Shown here in pieces: positions 38,322-49,400 of a stretch of DNA of 64,000 nt (position 1 is its first letter; every line of letters starts with the position of its first letter). Origin of the DNA: Rhodococcus sp. KRD197. Lineage in GTDB: Bacteria > Actinomycetota > Actinomycetes > Mycobacteriales > Mycobacteriaceae. The DNA is taken from assembly GCF_017168235.1 (NCBI RefSeq), contig NZ_JABFAO010000002.1, positions 348,729 through 412,728 on the forward strand. Direction: 5' to 3'. A model generated the notes under the pieces. The model was not told the origin of the DNA, did not search any database, and saw only the letters and a program-made list of their open reading frames with translations. The position numbers were made by a program, and so were the translations under genes.

Positions 38322-39335
38322 ATGCGATTTGCCGGCCTCAAGACCAGACCGAGACTGTCTCAGAGGTGGCGCCAGCGCCTCCTCGGAGTGAGCGCTGCTG
38401 CGCTGGTGGTTCCCATCGCAGCAGGAATGGTCGGCGGCGCAGTTGCAGTGGCAGCTCCGGGCGCGATCGCGCACACGGCGCCTGCCGGTGGTCGTGAGGA
38501 TCTCTTCGTTCCCTCGGATATGGGCCCCATCAAGGTTCAGGTCCAGTGGGCTGCACGTGGCGGCAACGCGGCGTTGTACCTGCTCGACGGCCTGCGTGCT
38601 CGCGAGGATCGCAACGCATGGTCGTTCGAGACCAATGCGCAGGATCAGTTCGCGGGCGACGATGTCACGCTGGTCATGCCAGTCGGTGGCCAGGCGAGCT
38701 TCTACAGCGACTGGTACGCGGCGTCCAACTTGAACGGTCAGGAAGTGACCTACAAGTGGGAGACCTTCCTCACCGAGGATCTGCCCGCCTATCTCGAGGG
38801 CTACGGCGTCTCGCGCACCAACAACGCTGTGCTGGGTATCTCGATGGGCGGTTCCGCCGCCCTGACACTGGCCGCTTACCACCGCGACCAGTTCAAGTTC
38901 GCCGGCTCGTTGTCGGGCTACCTCAACATCTCGGCACCCGGTATGCGTGAGGCCATCCGCGCCGCGATGCTCTCGCAGTCCTGGTTCAACGTCGATTCCA
39001 TGTGGGGACCGCCCTGGAGCCCGGCCTGGTTGCGCAACGATCCCTTCGTCTTCGCACCGCAGCTGCGCGGCCTGTCGATGTACATCTCGGCGGCGAGCGG
39101 CTTGCCCGGTGAGTACGACCGCCCGAGCGCGCCGATCGACTTCTACAACACAGCGAACGGCATGGCCCTCGAAGCCCTGGCCCTGGCCAACAGTCGAGCA
39201 TTCCAGGTGCGCCTGGCCACGCTCGGTATTCCGGCCACGTTCAGCTTCCCGAGCAACGGAACCCATAGCTGGCCGTACTGGTCCTCGGAGCTGTTCAAGG
39301 CTCGCGGTCAGATCCTCGAAGCTCTGAACGCCTGA
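38322..39335 (+). CDS. Secreted mycolyltransferase, second of three
   Basis: The 337-residue antigen 85-type enzyme is a close paralogue of the preceding gene. Its nucleophile Ser (residue 174) lies in GISMGGSAAL, with His in NGTHSWPYW. A signal peptide with a basic start and hydrophobic core (LLGVSAAALVVPIAAGMVGGA) ends near GAIA. ATG 38322 is chosen because it gives a normal signal peptide length; ATG 38280 would add 14 charged residues. A strong hairpin lies 13 bp after the stop. Confidence 0.94.
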   Translation: MRFAGLKTRPRLSQRWRQRLLGVSAAALVVPIAAGMVGGAVAVAAPGAIAHTAPAGGREDLFVPSDMGPIKVQVQWAARGGNAALYLLDGLRAREDRNAWSFETNAQDQFAGDDVTLVMPVGGQASFYSDWYAASNLNGQEVTYKWETFLTEDLPAYLEGYGVSRTNNAVLGISMGGSAALTLAAYHRDQFKFAGSLSGYLNISAPGMREAIRAAMLSQSWFNVDSMWGPPWSPAWLRNDPFVFAPQLRGLSMYISAASGLPGEYDRPSAPIDFYNTANGMALEALALANSRAFQVRLATLGIPATFSFPSNGTHSWPYWSSELFKARGQILEALNA

Positions 39336-39348
39336 TCAGCTGACGTCC

Positions 39349-39385
39349 CACGAATGCCGTCCTGCCTTGCAGGGCGGCATTCGTG
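39349..39385 (+). terminator. Strong hairpin terminator after the second mycolyltransferase
   Basis: 17-nt arms (CACGAATGCCGTCCTGC and its inverse) flank a 3-nt CTT loop. The only non-Watson-Crick pair is a T-G wobble on the plus, transcribed strand. No U-tract, as is common in actinobacteria. Confidence 0.8.
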
Positions 39386-39564
39386 CGTGCGAGGTAGTGC
39401 GCTCGTGGGGGGCTGCCACGGTACGTTGATTCACAATTGCACCATCCGTCACAGCGAGTCTCTCCGGTTCTGGCGTAGTTCGCGTGTAAAAAGACATCTA
39501 CAGAGGTCTGCGACGAGGTAGTCACGCGACTTCGGCAAGCAGCAAGAGAAAGAGAGTCACCACC

Positions 39565-41451
39565 ATGCGCACTGAGCTTGTTCGCTTCGGCCGGCGTCCC
39601 ACGGCCGGAAACAAGGCTCGGCGGGCCGCCACTGCCGCAGTGCTCGCGGCAGCGTTGATGTCCCCCTTCGGCGCCGCAGGTATCGCCCAGGCGACGCCGG
39701 CGGCGGTTACGCTGCCCGCCCCCACGCAGGCTCCGTCCGCGGCCACCGTCACCGCTGTCGACTGGCTGTCGGACCGCCGCGTCGCGCTGTGGATCGATTC
39801 TCCGTCGATGGGCACTCCCATCCAGGTTCAGCTGCTGCTCGCCCGCGATTGGAACATCAACCCGCAGGCAGTCTTCCCGTCGGTCTGGATGCTCGACGGT
39901 CTGCGTGCGACCGACACCGAGAACGGCTGGACTGCCGAGACCGATGCCGAGTCGTACTTCGCGGACAAGAACGTCAACGTCGTACTCCCCGTCGGCGGAC
40001 AGTCCAGCTTCTACTCCGACTGGGTCGACCAGGACAACGGCAAGAACTACCAGTGGGAGACGTTCCTGACCAAGGAGCTGCCGCCCATTCTCGAGAACGA
40101 CTGGCGTACCAATCAGACTCGCGGCGTCGTCGGTCTGTCGATGGGCGGCACCTCGGCGATGTTCCTCGCAGCCCGCAACAAAGGCTTCTTTCAGTTCGCC
40201 GGTTCCTTGTCCGGAATCTTGACGACCACCTCGCTCGGTATGCCGCAGGCGATCCAGTACGCGATGGCCGACGCCGGAGGCTTCTCGTCCAAGGCGATGT
40301 GGGGCGCTCCCACCAACGACCTGTGGGCCCAGCACGACCCGTACCTGCTCGCCGAACAACTCGAGGGTGTGAGCCTCTACATCTCGAGCGGCAACGGCGT
40401 GGCGGGACCGTACGATCCACCGTCGGGAATCCCGGGTGTCAGCTCCAACTACGCAGGCATGGGTCTGGAGATACTTTCACGTCTGACCTCGCAGACGTTC
40501 GCGACCAAGCTCAACAAGCTCGGCATCCCGGCACAGGTCAACTACCGTCCCTCGGGTCTGCACACGTGGGAGTACTGGCAGTTCGAGCTCAAGCAGCTCT
40601 GGCCACAGCTGGCGAACACGCTCGGCGTCGAGGCGGACAAGCCTGCTTGCACCGTAGCGGGCGCCATCGGCAATACCACCGGTGCGAACGCCTGGCTCGG
40701 TGACTGCCTGACGGCCGAGTACAACGTCGACGGTGGCCGCGCACAGGACTTCCGATTCGGCCGGGTGTTCTTCACCCCGGACACCGGCGCGCATGTCGTC
40801 GCCGGCGCGATCGGCGGCACCTATCAGGGTTCGGGTGGGCCGAGTGGCCCACTCGGCTTCCCCACCACCGGTGAGTACGGGGTGCCCGACGGACGCGGAC
40901 GGGTCAACGCTTTCCAGAACGGCATGATCTACTTCACCCCGCAGACCGGTGCGCATGCGGTGCGCGGCGCCATTCTCGACGAGTGGGCACGCCAGGGCTA
41001 CGAGAACGGTCCGCTCGGTTACCCGGTTCTCAGCGAGGTCGCCACACCGTCGAAGCCCGGGGTAGTGCAGGGCTTCGAGATCGGCGCCATGTATTACAGC
41101 CCCGAACACGGTACGCACTCGGTGCAGGGGATGATCCTGGGCAAGTACGGCCAACTCGGCTGGGAGAACGGCCAACTCGGCTTCCCGAAAACAAACGAAA
41201 TGGGACCGCTCCGGGACGGGGGCCGGTTCAACGAGTTCGAGGGCGGCAACATCTACTGGAGTCCGCTGACCGGCGCTTGGGCCATACGCAACGGTGAGAT
41301 CTTCGACGCCTGGAAGAACGAGGGCTACGAGAACGGCCGCCTCGGGTACATCACGAGCGACCAGTTCGAGATGGACGGCGGCGGGATTCAGCAGAATTTC
41401 CAGTTCGGAATCATCACCGTCAAGGACGGAACGGTCACCATCGCCCCGTGA
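39565..41451 (+). CDS. Mycolyltransferase with C-terminal LGFP repeats (PS1/Cop1-type)
   Basis: 628 residues. A signal peptide (ATAAVLAAALMSPFGAAGIAQA) is followed by an antigen 85-like domain (about 60-365) with Ser192 in GLSMGGTSAMF and His in SGLHTWEYW. Four or five LGFP-type repeats cover residues 395-625 (GPLGFPTTGEYGVPDG, GPLGYPVLSEV, GQLGFPKTNEMG). This matches Corynebacterium PS1, in which the repeats bind the wall. It probably builds the arabinogalactan-mycolate linkage from a wall-bound position. ATG 39565; hairpin directly after the stop. Confidence 0.95.
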   Translation: MRTELVRFGRRPTAGNKARRAATAAVLAAALMSPFGAAGIAQATPAAVTLPAPTQAPSAATVTAVDWLSDRRVALWIDSPSMGTPIQVQLLLARDWNINPQAVFPSVWMLDGLRATDTENGWTAETDAESYFADKNVNVVLPVGGQSSFYSDWVDQDNGKNYQWETFLTKELPPILENDWRTNQTRGVVGLSMGGTSAMFLAARNKGFFQFAGSLSGILTTTSLGMPQAIQYAMADAGGFSSKAMWGAPTNDLWAQHDPYLLAEQLEGVSLYISSGNGVAGPYDPPSGIPGVSSNYAGMGLEILSRLTSQTFATKLNKLGIPAQVNYRPSGLHTWEYWQFELKQLWPQLANTLGVEADKPACTVAGAIGNTTGANAWLGDCLTAEYNVDGGRAQDFRFGRVFFTPDTGAHVVAGAIGGTYQGSGGPSGPLGFPTTGEYGVPDGRGRVNAFQNGMIYFTPQTGAHAVRGAILDEWARQGYENGPLGYPVLSEVATPSKPGVVQGFEIGAMYYSPEHGTHSVQGMILGKYGQLGWENGQLGFPKTNEMGPLRDGGRFNEFEGGNIYWSPLTGAWAIRNGEIFDAWKNEGYENGRLGYITSDQFEMDGGGIQQNFQFGIITVKDGTVTIAP

Positions 41452-41457
41452 CGTCAC

Positions 41458-41488
41458 CGGCGCTGCCGGCGAGATGCCGACAGCGCCG
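41458..41488 (+). terminator. Hairpin after the LGFP mycolyltransferase
   Basis: 13-nt arms (CGGCGCTGCCGGC and GCCGACAGCGCCG) flank a 5-nt GAGAT loop, with one mismatch. It starts 7 bp after the stop codon. Confidence 0.6.
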
Positions 41489-41612
41489 AGGCGGCTGGTT
41501 CGTGTTCACTCAGAGAATTCTCAAGGACTCTCTGTACCGTCCCTGCATGAACCTGCCGCCGAACTCGGCCACTCGGATGCTCCTAGAAACGTGCTCCAGG
41601 ACTGGATTGAAT

Positions 41613-42173
41613 ATGCGAAAGTCAACGACCGTGCGAACTTCTCTGACTCGAACCCTGTCCATGGGTGCCCTCGCCGTGGCCGCGGGCACGATGCTGGTCG
41701 CCTGCGGCAGCGACGACTCCACTGCCACGGGGACGCCCTCCGTGTCGCAGACCACCACGGCAGCGGCGACGACCTCGGCCGAAGCCACACCGCCTGAGTC
41801 GGAGGACTCGGACGCTCCAGGTGTGACGACAAGCCCGGGGGAAGCCGCCACCGCACCTCCCGAGCAGCCGCAGCCGGTTCCCGAAGGTTTCCCCGGGCCC
41901 ACCGAGAGCCCCGTCGACGATCGTGGCCGGGCGTTCCTCGCCGAGCTCGAGAAAAACGGAATCACGCCCGCGGGCAACGGTGACATCGCGGTATCGACGG
42001 CGACCTACATTTGCTCGGCGCAGTCGCAGGGCGTACCCGCGGACGAGATCGCCACGTTCGTCACAGCCAACGTGGGAGTGGAGGCGAGCGCGGCCGGAAC
42101 TCAGATAACAGCGGAGCAGGCAGGCGAGGACGCACAGATCTACATCGCCGCCGCTACGAACACGTTCTGCTGA
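41613..42173 (+). CDS. DUF732 lipoprotein
   Basis: A 186-residue lipoprotein. The signal ends in lipobox LVAC (Cys27, followed by GSDD). A long Thr/Pro/Glu-rich spacer (about 28-95) is followed by a DUF732 domain with two cysteines (FLAELEKNGITPAG, YICSAQSQG, final Cys). DUF732 proteins are secreted or lipidated small helical proteins of unknown function. ATG 41613 follows GGACTGGA. It lies between the LGFP mycolyltransferase and the cutinase-like gene (11 bp downstream), so a role in mycolate handling is an inference from context. Confidence 0.85.
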   Translation: MRKSTTVRTSLTRTLSMGALAVAAGTMLVACGSDDSTATGTPSVSQTTTAAATTSAEATPPESEDSDAPGVTTSPGEAATAPPEQPQPVPEGFPGPTESPVDDRGRAFLAELEKNGITPAGNGDIAVSTATYICSAQSQGVPADEIATFVTANVGVEASAAGTQITAEQAGEDAQIYIAAATNTFC

Positions 42174-42184
42174 GGCACCTATAG

Positions 42185-43132
42185 ATGGCGAAACGTAAGA
42201 GGCGGTTGCTACCCAAGCTGATCGCGGCGGTGGTGATCCTCGGACTGATCATCCTCGCGTTGTGGTATCTCCTCGCGGGCCGGTTGCCAGAGCGGATTCC
42301 GTCGCCGTTGCCCCCGCCACAGGAACCCCAGTCGCAACCGGCGGACTGCTCGGACGTCGTGGTCGTCTCGATCCCGGGTACCTGGGAGTCCTCGGCGTTC
42401 GACGACCCGTACAACCCGACAGCCAACCCGTTGTCGCTGATGTTGAACGTCTCACGTCCGCTGCAGGAGCAGTTCGACCCGAGCCGGGCCAGCGTCTTCA
42501 CCGTCCCGTACGTCGCGCAGTTCTCCAATCCGATCGCGTTCCCTCCGGACGGTCAGCAGTCGTACAACAACAGCCGTACCCAGGGCGCCGACGCGACGCT
42601 GGCCGAGCTCACTCGCGTCAGTGATCACTGCCCGTTGACCAACTACGTCCTGGTCGGATTCTCGCAGGGCGCGGTGATCGCCGGCGACATCGCCGCCGAT
42701 ATCGGAGCGGGCAACGGTCCCGTCGCCGCCGACAAAATTCTCGGCGTCACCCTCATCGCCGACGGCCGGCGAACCTCCGAAGTAGCCGTCGGCCCGGCGG
42801 TCGGTGGGGTCGGTGCCGAGGTCGCGCTCGGCGGCCTCGATCTTCCCGGCATCACGATGACGGGAGCCCGAGAAGGTGGCTTCGGCGAACTCGACGGCAA
42901 GGTCCAACAGATATGCGCACCCGGCGATCTCATCTGTGCCGCGCCGTCGGAGGGGATGTCGATCACCAACATTCCGCAGAGCATCAACATTCTGCTCGGG
43001 GCCGCCGGAAATCCGGTGCACGCCTCGTACAACAGCTTCGTCGTAGACGAGGCGGGAACCACCGCGACACAGTGGACGACCGGCTGGGCGCGGGGTCTCG
43101 TCGAGTCCGCTCCGGAGATTCCGCACTCCTGA
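42185..43132 (+). CDS. Cutinase-like serine hydrolase (Rv3802c homologue)
   Basis: The 315-residue protein has an N-terminal membrane anchor ([21 protein letters not shown]), a Pro-rich spacer and an alpha/beta cutinase fold. The nucleophile is Ser160 in [10 protein letters not shown]. The acid/His region follows [11 protein letters not shown], with His in PVHASYN. The M. tuberculosis counterpart is an essential phospholipase/thioesterase next to fadD32, tied to mycolate synthesis and outer-lipid balance. ATG 42185, 11 bp after the DUF732 gene. Confidence 0.92.
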   Translation: MAKRKRRLLPKLIAAVVILGLIILALWYLLAGRLPERIPSPLPPPQEPQSQPADCSDVVVVSIPGTWESSAFDDPYNPTANPLSLMLNVSRPLQEQFDPSRASVFTVPYVAQFSNPIAFPPDGQQSYNNSRTQGADATLAELTRVSDHCPLTNYVLVGFSQGAVIAGDIAADIGAGNGPVAADKILGVTLIADGRRTSEVAVGPAVGGVGAEVALGGLDLPGITMTGAREGGFGELDGKVQQICAPGDLICAAPSEGMSITNIPQSINILLGAAGNPVHASYNSFVVDEAGTTATQWTTGWARGLVESAPEIPHS

Positions 43133-43311
43133 CTCAAGGGGGCGGAGTTCTCTCGAGGACGCGGTTCCCGCCCTGTTGGTGTGGCACAAAGCGGACGGGC
43201 CTGGACATGCCCGGTGTATTCCCACGTGGCGAACAGCTAGAGTGGCGCCTTGGACCAGCGTCGAAGTGGCGTTGACCATCGACCGAGCGCCCGCACCGAG
43301 GAGACCTATAC

Positions 43312-44331
43312 ATGAGTTCCGCCCAGGCCCCTGACCTGCCTTCCGAAGGGCACGTCACGGCGCTGCGCAAGTTCCGTTTCGCCGCAGGCGGAGAGGGCAA
43401 CGCGGAGGAGGGGGGAGCGCGGAAGTTCGTGAAACTGGCGCAACAGGCCGAGGAGCTGGGCTACGACAGCTTCATGATCCCCGATCACCTGGGCAACCAG
43501 GTCGGTCCCATCGCTGCCCTCGGTGCACTCGCCATCGCCACCGACAAGATTCGGCTCGGCACCGCAGTGCTGGCGAACGGGTTTCGGCATCCGGCGATCC
43601 TGGCCAAGGACGCAGCCACCATCGATGTACTCTCCGGAGGCCGCCTCGAGCTGGGGCTCGGCGCGGGCTGGATGCGCGAGGAGTACGACAAAGCCGGCAT
43701 CGTGTACGACCGCCCCGGCATTCGTATCGAGAAGCTCGAAGAAAGCCTCGTGATCCTCGATACTCTGCTGCGCGGCAAAGAATGCAACTTCGAGGGCAAG
43801 CACTTCACCATCACCGGTTTGAAGGGAAGCCCCCGGCCGAGGCAGGGCCCACGCCCCCCGATCTGTGTCGGCGGCGGCGGACCGCGAATGCTTGCCCTGG
43901 CCGCGAAGTACGCCGACATCATCTCCGTGGTGCCGAGTACGACGAAGGAAGGCAAGCTTCTACTGTCCGGCATGACGTTGGACAAGACCCTCGAACGTGT
44001 CGAACTCATCCGCAAGGCGGCGGGTGGTCGGTTCCACGAGATCGAACTGAACTGGGCCATCACCACCATCGTGGTCACCGATGATCGCGAGCAGATGGCA
44101 GAGATGGCGTTGGCCGCGCTGGACAACGGTTACCCACCCAACGTCGACGTGGACGTCAAGCTCAGTGTGGACAACATTCTGTCCTCGCCTTACCTGGCCT
44201 TCGGGACGTACGAGGAGATCGCAGATCAGATCCGTAACGTTCGCGAGAAAACGACGATGTCCTATGTTGGGGTTTTTCCCACTCAGATGGAAGCGTTCGC
44301 GCCTGTGATCGACCTGCTGAAGGGCGAGTGA
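43312..44331 (+). CDS. LLM-class F420-dependent oxidoreductase in the mycolate locus
   Basis: The 339-residue luciferase-like protein has FMIPDHLGNQVGPIAAL, GTAVLANGFRHPAILAKDAAT, LGLGAGWMREEYDKAGI and PPICVGGGGPRML. These fit the F420-binding barrel. It is only moderately similar to the LLM protein at 5094 but keeps the same segments. It sits between the cutinase-like gene and fadD32; M. tuberculosis has Rv3802c and fadD32 adjacent. ATG 43312 follows GAGGAGACC. Redox tailoring of an envelope lipid is possible but unproven. Confidence 0.9.
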   Translation: MSSAQAPDLPSEGHVTALRKFRFAAGGEGNAEEGGARKFVKLAQQAEELGYDSFMIPDHLGNQVGPIAALGALAIATDKIRLGTAVLANGFRHPAILAKDAATIDVLSGGRLELGLGAGWMREEYDKAGIVYDRPGIRIEKLEESLVILDTLLRGKECNFEGKHFTITGLKGSPRPRQGPRPPICVGGGGPRMLALAAKYADIISVVPSTTKEGKLLLSGMTLDKTLERVELIRKAAGGRFHEIELNWAITTIVVTDDREQMAEMALAALDNGYPPNVDVDVKLSVDNILSSPYLAFGTYEEIADQIRNVREKTTMSYVGVFPTQMEAFAPVIDLLKGE

Positions 44332-44339
44332 CACGGGTG

Positions 44340-44377
44340 CGTCGAAGAAACGCGCAGACCTGCGGGTTTGTTCGACG
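44340..44377 (+). terminator. Hairpin after the LLM gene
   Basis: 18-nt arms around an AC loop (CGTCGAAGAAACGCGCAG and CTGCGGGTTTGTTCGACG) pair at 16 of 18 positions. It starts 8 bp after the stop and separates this gene from fadD32. Confidence 0.65.
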
Positions 44378-44523
44378 CGGACACGATGAATTGGTCATCG
44401 AAATAGCTACCAGCTAGTAATATTCACGCTGCTCGGGAATGCGTGAGCCGTAGATAAATCGGGGCGCGATCCGTTGTTCGAGAACGAAGCAGCAGCGGAT
44501 TCGTCGGAGGAGATTGAACACAA

Positions 44524-46422
44524 ATGAGCCACACATTCGATGACTACATCGATGAAAACGGCCACATCACCATCGCTGAGGGGCTGACGCTGGTTCGCCA
44601 CGTCGAGGTGAACGTGGCCGAGAACGCCGATACGCTCGCCTACCGATTCATCGACTACTCCCGCGAGCGCGACGGCGAGGCACACGAGCTGACCTGGTCC
44701 CAGTTCGGGACTCGACTGCGCGCGGTGGCGGCGCGTCTGCAGCAGGTGACCAAGCCCGGTGACCGTGTCGCGATTCTCGCCCCGCAGGGCCTCGATTACG
44801 TCGTCGCATTCTTCGGCGCCATCTACGCCGGTACCATCGCTGTCCCGCTGTTCGACCCCGACGAGCCCGGGCACACCGACCGTCTGCACGCCGTCCTGGG
44901 CGACTGCAGCCCAACGGCCATTCTCACCGCAACGAACTCTGCAGCCGGCGTGCGCAACTTCTTCCGCTCGCTGCCCGCGGCCGAGCGTCCCCGTGTCATC
45001 GCAGTCGACGCCATCCCCGACAGCGTCGGCGAGACGTGGGTCGAGCCGCCGGCTCAGCTCGACGACATCGCGTATCTGCAGTACACCTCCGGTTCGACGC
45101 GTACCCCCGCAGGTGTGGAGATCACTCACCGCGCTGTGGGCGTCAACGCCCTCCAGATGGTCGACAGCATGGAGATCAACGAGGACTCGCGCGGCGTGAC
45201 CTGGTTGCCGATGTTCCACGACATGGGCCTGCTGACGGTCATCCTGCCTGCACTGGGCGGCAAGTACATCACCATCATGAGCCCGCGCGCATTCGTGCAG
45301 CGGCCATGGCGCTGGATCAAGGAACTGGCGGCTGTCTCCGACGGCGCCGGCACGTTCGCCGCCGCCCCGAACTTCGCCTTCGAGCACGCCGCTCAGCGCG
45401 GTCTCCCGAAGAACGGTGAGGAACTCGATCTGTCCAACGTGATCGGGCTGATCAACGGCAGCGAGCCCGTCACCACGACCTCGATGAAGAAGTTCAACGA
45501 CGCGTTCGGCCCGTACGGTCTGTCGAAGACGGCGATCAAACCGTCGTACGGCATGGCCGAGGCCACCCTGTTCGTCTCCACCAGCAAGCACGCCGACGAG
45601 CCGAAGGTCGTCTACGTCGATCGCACCGAACTCAACGCCGGCCGGTTCGTCGTGGTGGATCAGTACGCGCCGGGCGCCATCCCGCAGGTCTCGACCGGGT
45701 ACGTCGCTCGCAGTCAGTGGGCCACCATCGTCGACTCCGACAATGCCACCGAGGTACCGGACGATCACGTCGGCGAGATCTGGCTGCACGGGGAGAACAT
45801 CGGCAAGGGCTACTGGGGACGTGAACGCGAGACCAGCGAAACGTTCCACAACAAGCTAGTGAGCCGCATTGCCGAGGGTTCACACGCCGAAGGCGCCGCA
45901 GAGAGCGCCAACTGGATGCGCACCGGCGACTACGGCGTCTACCACGGCGGCGAGCTCTACATCACCGGCCGTGTGAAGGATCTCGTCATCGTCGACGGCC
46001 GCAATCACTACCCGCAGGACCTCGAGTTCTCGGCGCAGGAAGCGAGCAAGGCTCTGCGCCCGGGTTTCGTGGCCGCGTTCGCCGTTCCGCTCAACCAACT
46101 CCCCGACGTCGTGTTCGAGTTCAGGGGTGCCGCGCTGACGAAGGATCCGGACGACAGCTCGGAGCAGCTGGTCATCGTCGCCGAGCGTGCGCCCGGCTCC
46201 GGCAAGGCCGACCCGGAGCCCATCGCCGAGGAGGTGCGCACCGCGATCTCCGCCCGCCACGGTGTCACCGTCCGCGACGTTCTACTCGTCCCCGCCGGAT
46301 CCATCCCGCGCACCTCCAGCGGCAAGATCGCCCGCCGTGCATGCAAGGCCGCCTACATCGAGGGCACCCTGCGCGGCGGATACCAGCAGAATGCGTTCCC
46401 AGACGCGGAGCTGCCGGACTGA
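44524..46422 (+). CDS. fadD32: Long-chain fatty acyl-AMP ligase FadD32
   Basis: The 632-residue ligase activates the C50-60-type meromycolic chain as acyl-AMP and loads it on the N-terminal ACP of Pks13. The adenylation motifs are [17 protein letters not shown] and [10 protein letters not shown], the A8-like [17 protein letters not shown] and the lysine motif TSSGKIARR. Its length and lack of a CoA-binding pattern match fatty acyl-AMP ligases. ATG 44524 with GGAGGAGATTG upstream. Pks13 follows after 40 bp. Confidence 0.97.
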   Translation: MSHTFDDYIDENGHITIAEGLTLVRHVEVNVAENADTLAYRFIDYSRERDGEAHELTWSQFGTRLRAVAARLQQVTKPGDRVAILAPQGLDYVVAFFGAIYAGTIAVPLFDPDEPGHTDRLHAVLGDCSPTAILTATNSAAGVRNFFRSLPAAERPRVIAVDAIPDSVGETWVEPPAQLDDIAYLQYTSGSTRTPAGVEITHRAVGVNALQMVDSMEINEDSRGVTWLPMFHDMGLLTVILPALGGKYITIMSPRAFVQRPWRWIKELAAVSDGAGTFAAAPNFAFEHAAQRGLPKNGEELDLSNVIGLINGSEPVTTTSMKKFNDAFGPYGLSKTAIKPSYGMAEATLFVSTSKHADEPKVVYVDRTELNAGRFVVVDQYAPGAIPQVSTGYVARSQWATIVDSDNATEVPDDHVGEIWLHGENIGKGYWGRERETSETFHNKLVSRIAEGSHAEGAAESANWMRTGDYGVYHGGELYITGRVKDLVIVDGRNHYPQDLEFSAQEASKALRPGFVAAFAVPLNQLPDVVFEFRGAALTKDPDDSSEQLVIVAERAPGSGKADPEPIAEEVRTAISARHGVTVRDVLLVPAGSIPRTSSGKIARRACKAAYIEGTLRGGYQQNAFPDAELPD

Positions 46423-46462
46423 CGTCCGCGCTCCCGTACTCCTTCGACACGTAACTTGGTGA

Positions 46463-49400
46463 GTGATGGCTGAACAAGAAACTGACAACATCGAACGTGT
46501 CGAGGGCGCTGACATGACTGTCGCTCAGCTACGTCAGTGGCTGCGTAACTGGGTTGCCGACGCCACCGGTCAGCCGGCCGATCAAATCTCCGACGATCGG
46601 CCGATGGAAGAGTTCGGGCTGTCCTCCCGGGACGCCGTGGCGCTCAGCGGTGAGATCGAAGAGCTGGTCGGAGTGACGCTGACGGCAACGGTCGCCTACC
46701 AGCACCCGACCATTGCCTCGCTCGCCACCCGCATCATCGAAGGCGAACCGGACGAACCCGCGGACTCGGCCGACGATGCCTTCTACCTGCAGGGCAACGT
46801 GCATGCGGACTCGCACGACATCGCTATCGTCGGCGTCTCCACTCGATTCCCAGGTGCGGGCACGACGCCCGAGGAGATGTGGGCGCTGCTGAGCGAGGGG
46901 CGCGACGGGATCACCGACCTGCCCGAGGGCCGCTGGGAAGAATTCACCTCCGACCCCGCGATAAAGGCCGCCGTCGACGCATGTGTCACCAAGGGCGGCT
47001 ACCTCGACGACGTCAAGACCTTCGACGCCGAGTTCTTCGCGATGTCGCCCAACGAGGTCGTCAACGTCGATCCGCAGCAGCGGTTGGCACTCGAGCTCAC
47101 CTGGGAAGCCCTCGAACATGCCCGCATCCCGGCGAGCTCGGTCAAGGGCAAGCAGGTCGGCGTCTTCATCGGTAGCTCCTCCAACGACTACCAACTGCTC
47201 GCCGTCAGCGACCCGAACGCGCACCCGTACGCACTCACCGGCACCTCGACGGCCATCGTCGCCAACCGGGTGTCGTACTTCTACGACTTCCGCGGACCGT
47301 CCATCGCCGTCGACACCGCCTGCTCGTCCTCGCTGGTGGCTGTGCACCAGGCGGTGCGCAGCTTGCGGACCGGCGAATCGGACTTGGCCCTCGCGGGCGG
47401 GGTCAACATGTTGCTCGCACCGCCCATCACCGTCGGCTTCGGTCAGACCGGTGTGCTCGCACCCGACGGCAAGATCAAAGCATTCTCCTCCGACGCCAAC
47501 GGCATGATCCGTTCCGAGGGCGGTGGCCTCGTCGTACTCAAGCGACTAGAGGACGCCAAGCGTGACGGCGACGACATCCTGGCGGTGGTCGCCGGTTCCG
47601 CCGTCAACCAGGACGGGCGTTCCAACGGTTTGCTCGCGCCCAGCCCGGATGCCCAAGCCGACGCGCTGCGGTTCGCATACCGCGATGCCGGCATCGCCCC
47701 ATCCGGGGTGGACTACATCGAGGCGCACGGAACCGGAACGATTCTGGGCGATCCCATCGAGGCGGACGCGCTCGGACGCGTCGTCGGGCGGGGCCGCGAC
47801 GCGGACAAGCCTGCGCTGCTCGGATCGGCCAAGACCAACTTCGGCCACCTCGAATCCGCTGCAGGCGCAGCAGGTTTGATCAAAGTCGTGCTCGCGATGC
47901 AGCAGAACCGTCTGCCGGCCTCGCTGAACTACGCCGGCCCCAACCCGTACATCGACTTCGACAAAGCACACCTGAAGGTCGTCGCCGAGGGTGCCGAATG
48001 GCCCCGCTACACCGGCAAAGCCGTCGCGGGTATCTCCGGATTCGGATTCGGCGGCACCAACGCGCACGTAGTGGTGAAGGAGTACGTCGCCGACGAGGTA
48101 GCAGGAGTGGAGCCCGCGGACCCGGATGCTGTTCTGGCGGAGGGTGTTTCTGGGGGCGGGTCCGAGATGGAGTCCACCGACCCGATCACCGAGGCAGAGC
48201 AGATCACGGAGGAAGCCGCCGCAGCGGAGACCGTCGTCCTCGCGGTGTCCGCGGCACTGCCCTCGCGCCGCAAGCGCGCCGCATCCGATCTCGCCGACTG
48301 GCTCGAAACCGAAGCGGGCAGCACGACGCCGCTCGCGGATGTGGGTCGTGCGTTGGCAAAGCGCAACCACGGCCGTTCACGCGCAGTGGTATTGGCATCG
48401 ACGCGCGCCGAGGCCATCACCGGCCTGCGCGCCATTGCCGCAGGAAAGCCCGGACAGGGTGTCTTCTCGGCGGATTCCCCCGCGTCGAACGGCGCCGTGT
48501 GGGTGTTCTCGGGCTTCGGCTCGCAGCACCGCAAGATGGCATCGACGCTGTACCGCACCAACAAGGTTTTCGCATCGGCCGTGGACGAGGTCGACGAGCT
48601 GCTCATCGACGAGGCCGGCTACTCCATCAAGGAGATCATCCTCGACGACTCGCAGACCTACGAGTTCGAGAACTCCCAGGTAGCCATCTTCGTCATTCAG
48701 GTCGCCCTCGCCGCGACGCTGCGGGCGCACGGCGCCGAACCGGCAGCGGTCATCGGTCACTCGATGGGCGAGGTCGCCGCCGCCTACGTCGCAGGCGGAC
48801 TGAACCTTGAAGATGCCGTCCGCATCATCTACGCGCGTTCACGCCTGCTGGCCGAGGGCCAGGAGGGACTCGGTGCGGCCTCGCAGGGCGCCATGGCGCT
48901 CGTCGAATACACCCCGGACGAGGTCACCGCGCTCACCGATCAGTTCCCCGACGTCGAACCGTGCGTGTACGCAGCACCGACGCACACCACCGTCGGTGGT
49001 CCGCGTGCGCAGATCGAGGCTCTCGTCGAGATGGCAGAGGCCGCCGAGAAGATGGCACGCATCCTCGATGTGAAGGGCGCGGGGCACACAGCAGCCGTCG
49101 ACGTACTGCTCGGCGAGCTAGCGGCCGAGCTGGCGGGCATCGAACCCGGCATGCTTCGCGCGGGTGTCTACTCGTCGGTGGACAAGGAATCGGATTACCG
49201 TGCCGGCCACGAGCCGATCCACGGCGTCGACTACTGGACCAAGGGCATGCGCCACCCGGTCTGGTTCACACAGGCTGTCAACGTTGCCGTCGGAAATGGG
49301 CATACGACGTTCGTAGAACTGGCACCCAACCCGGTGGCGTTGATGTCGGTGGCTGCGACGGCATGGGCCGCCGGTGTCGCCGACGCGACCCTCATTCCCA

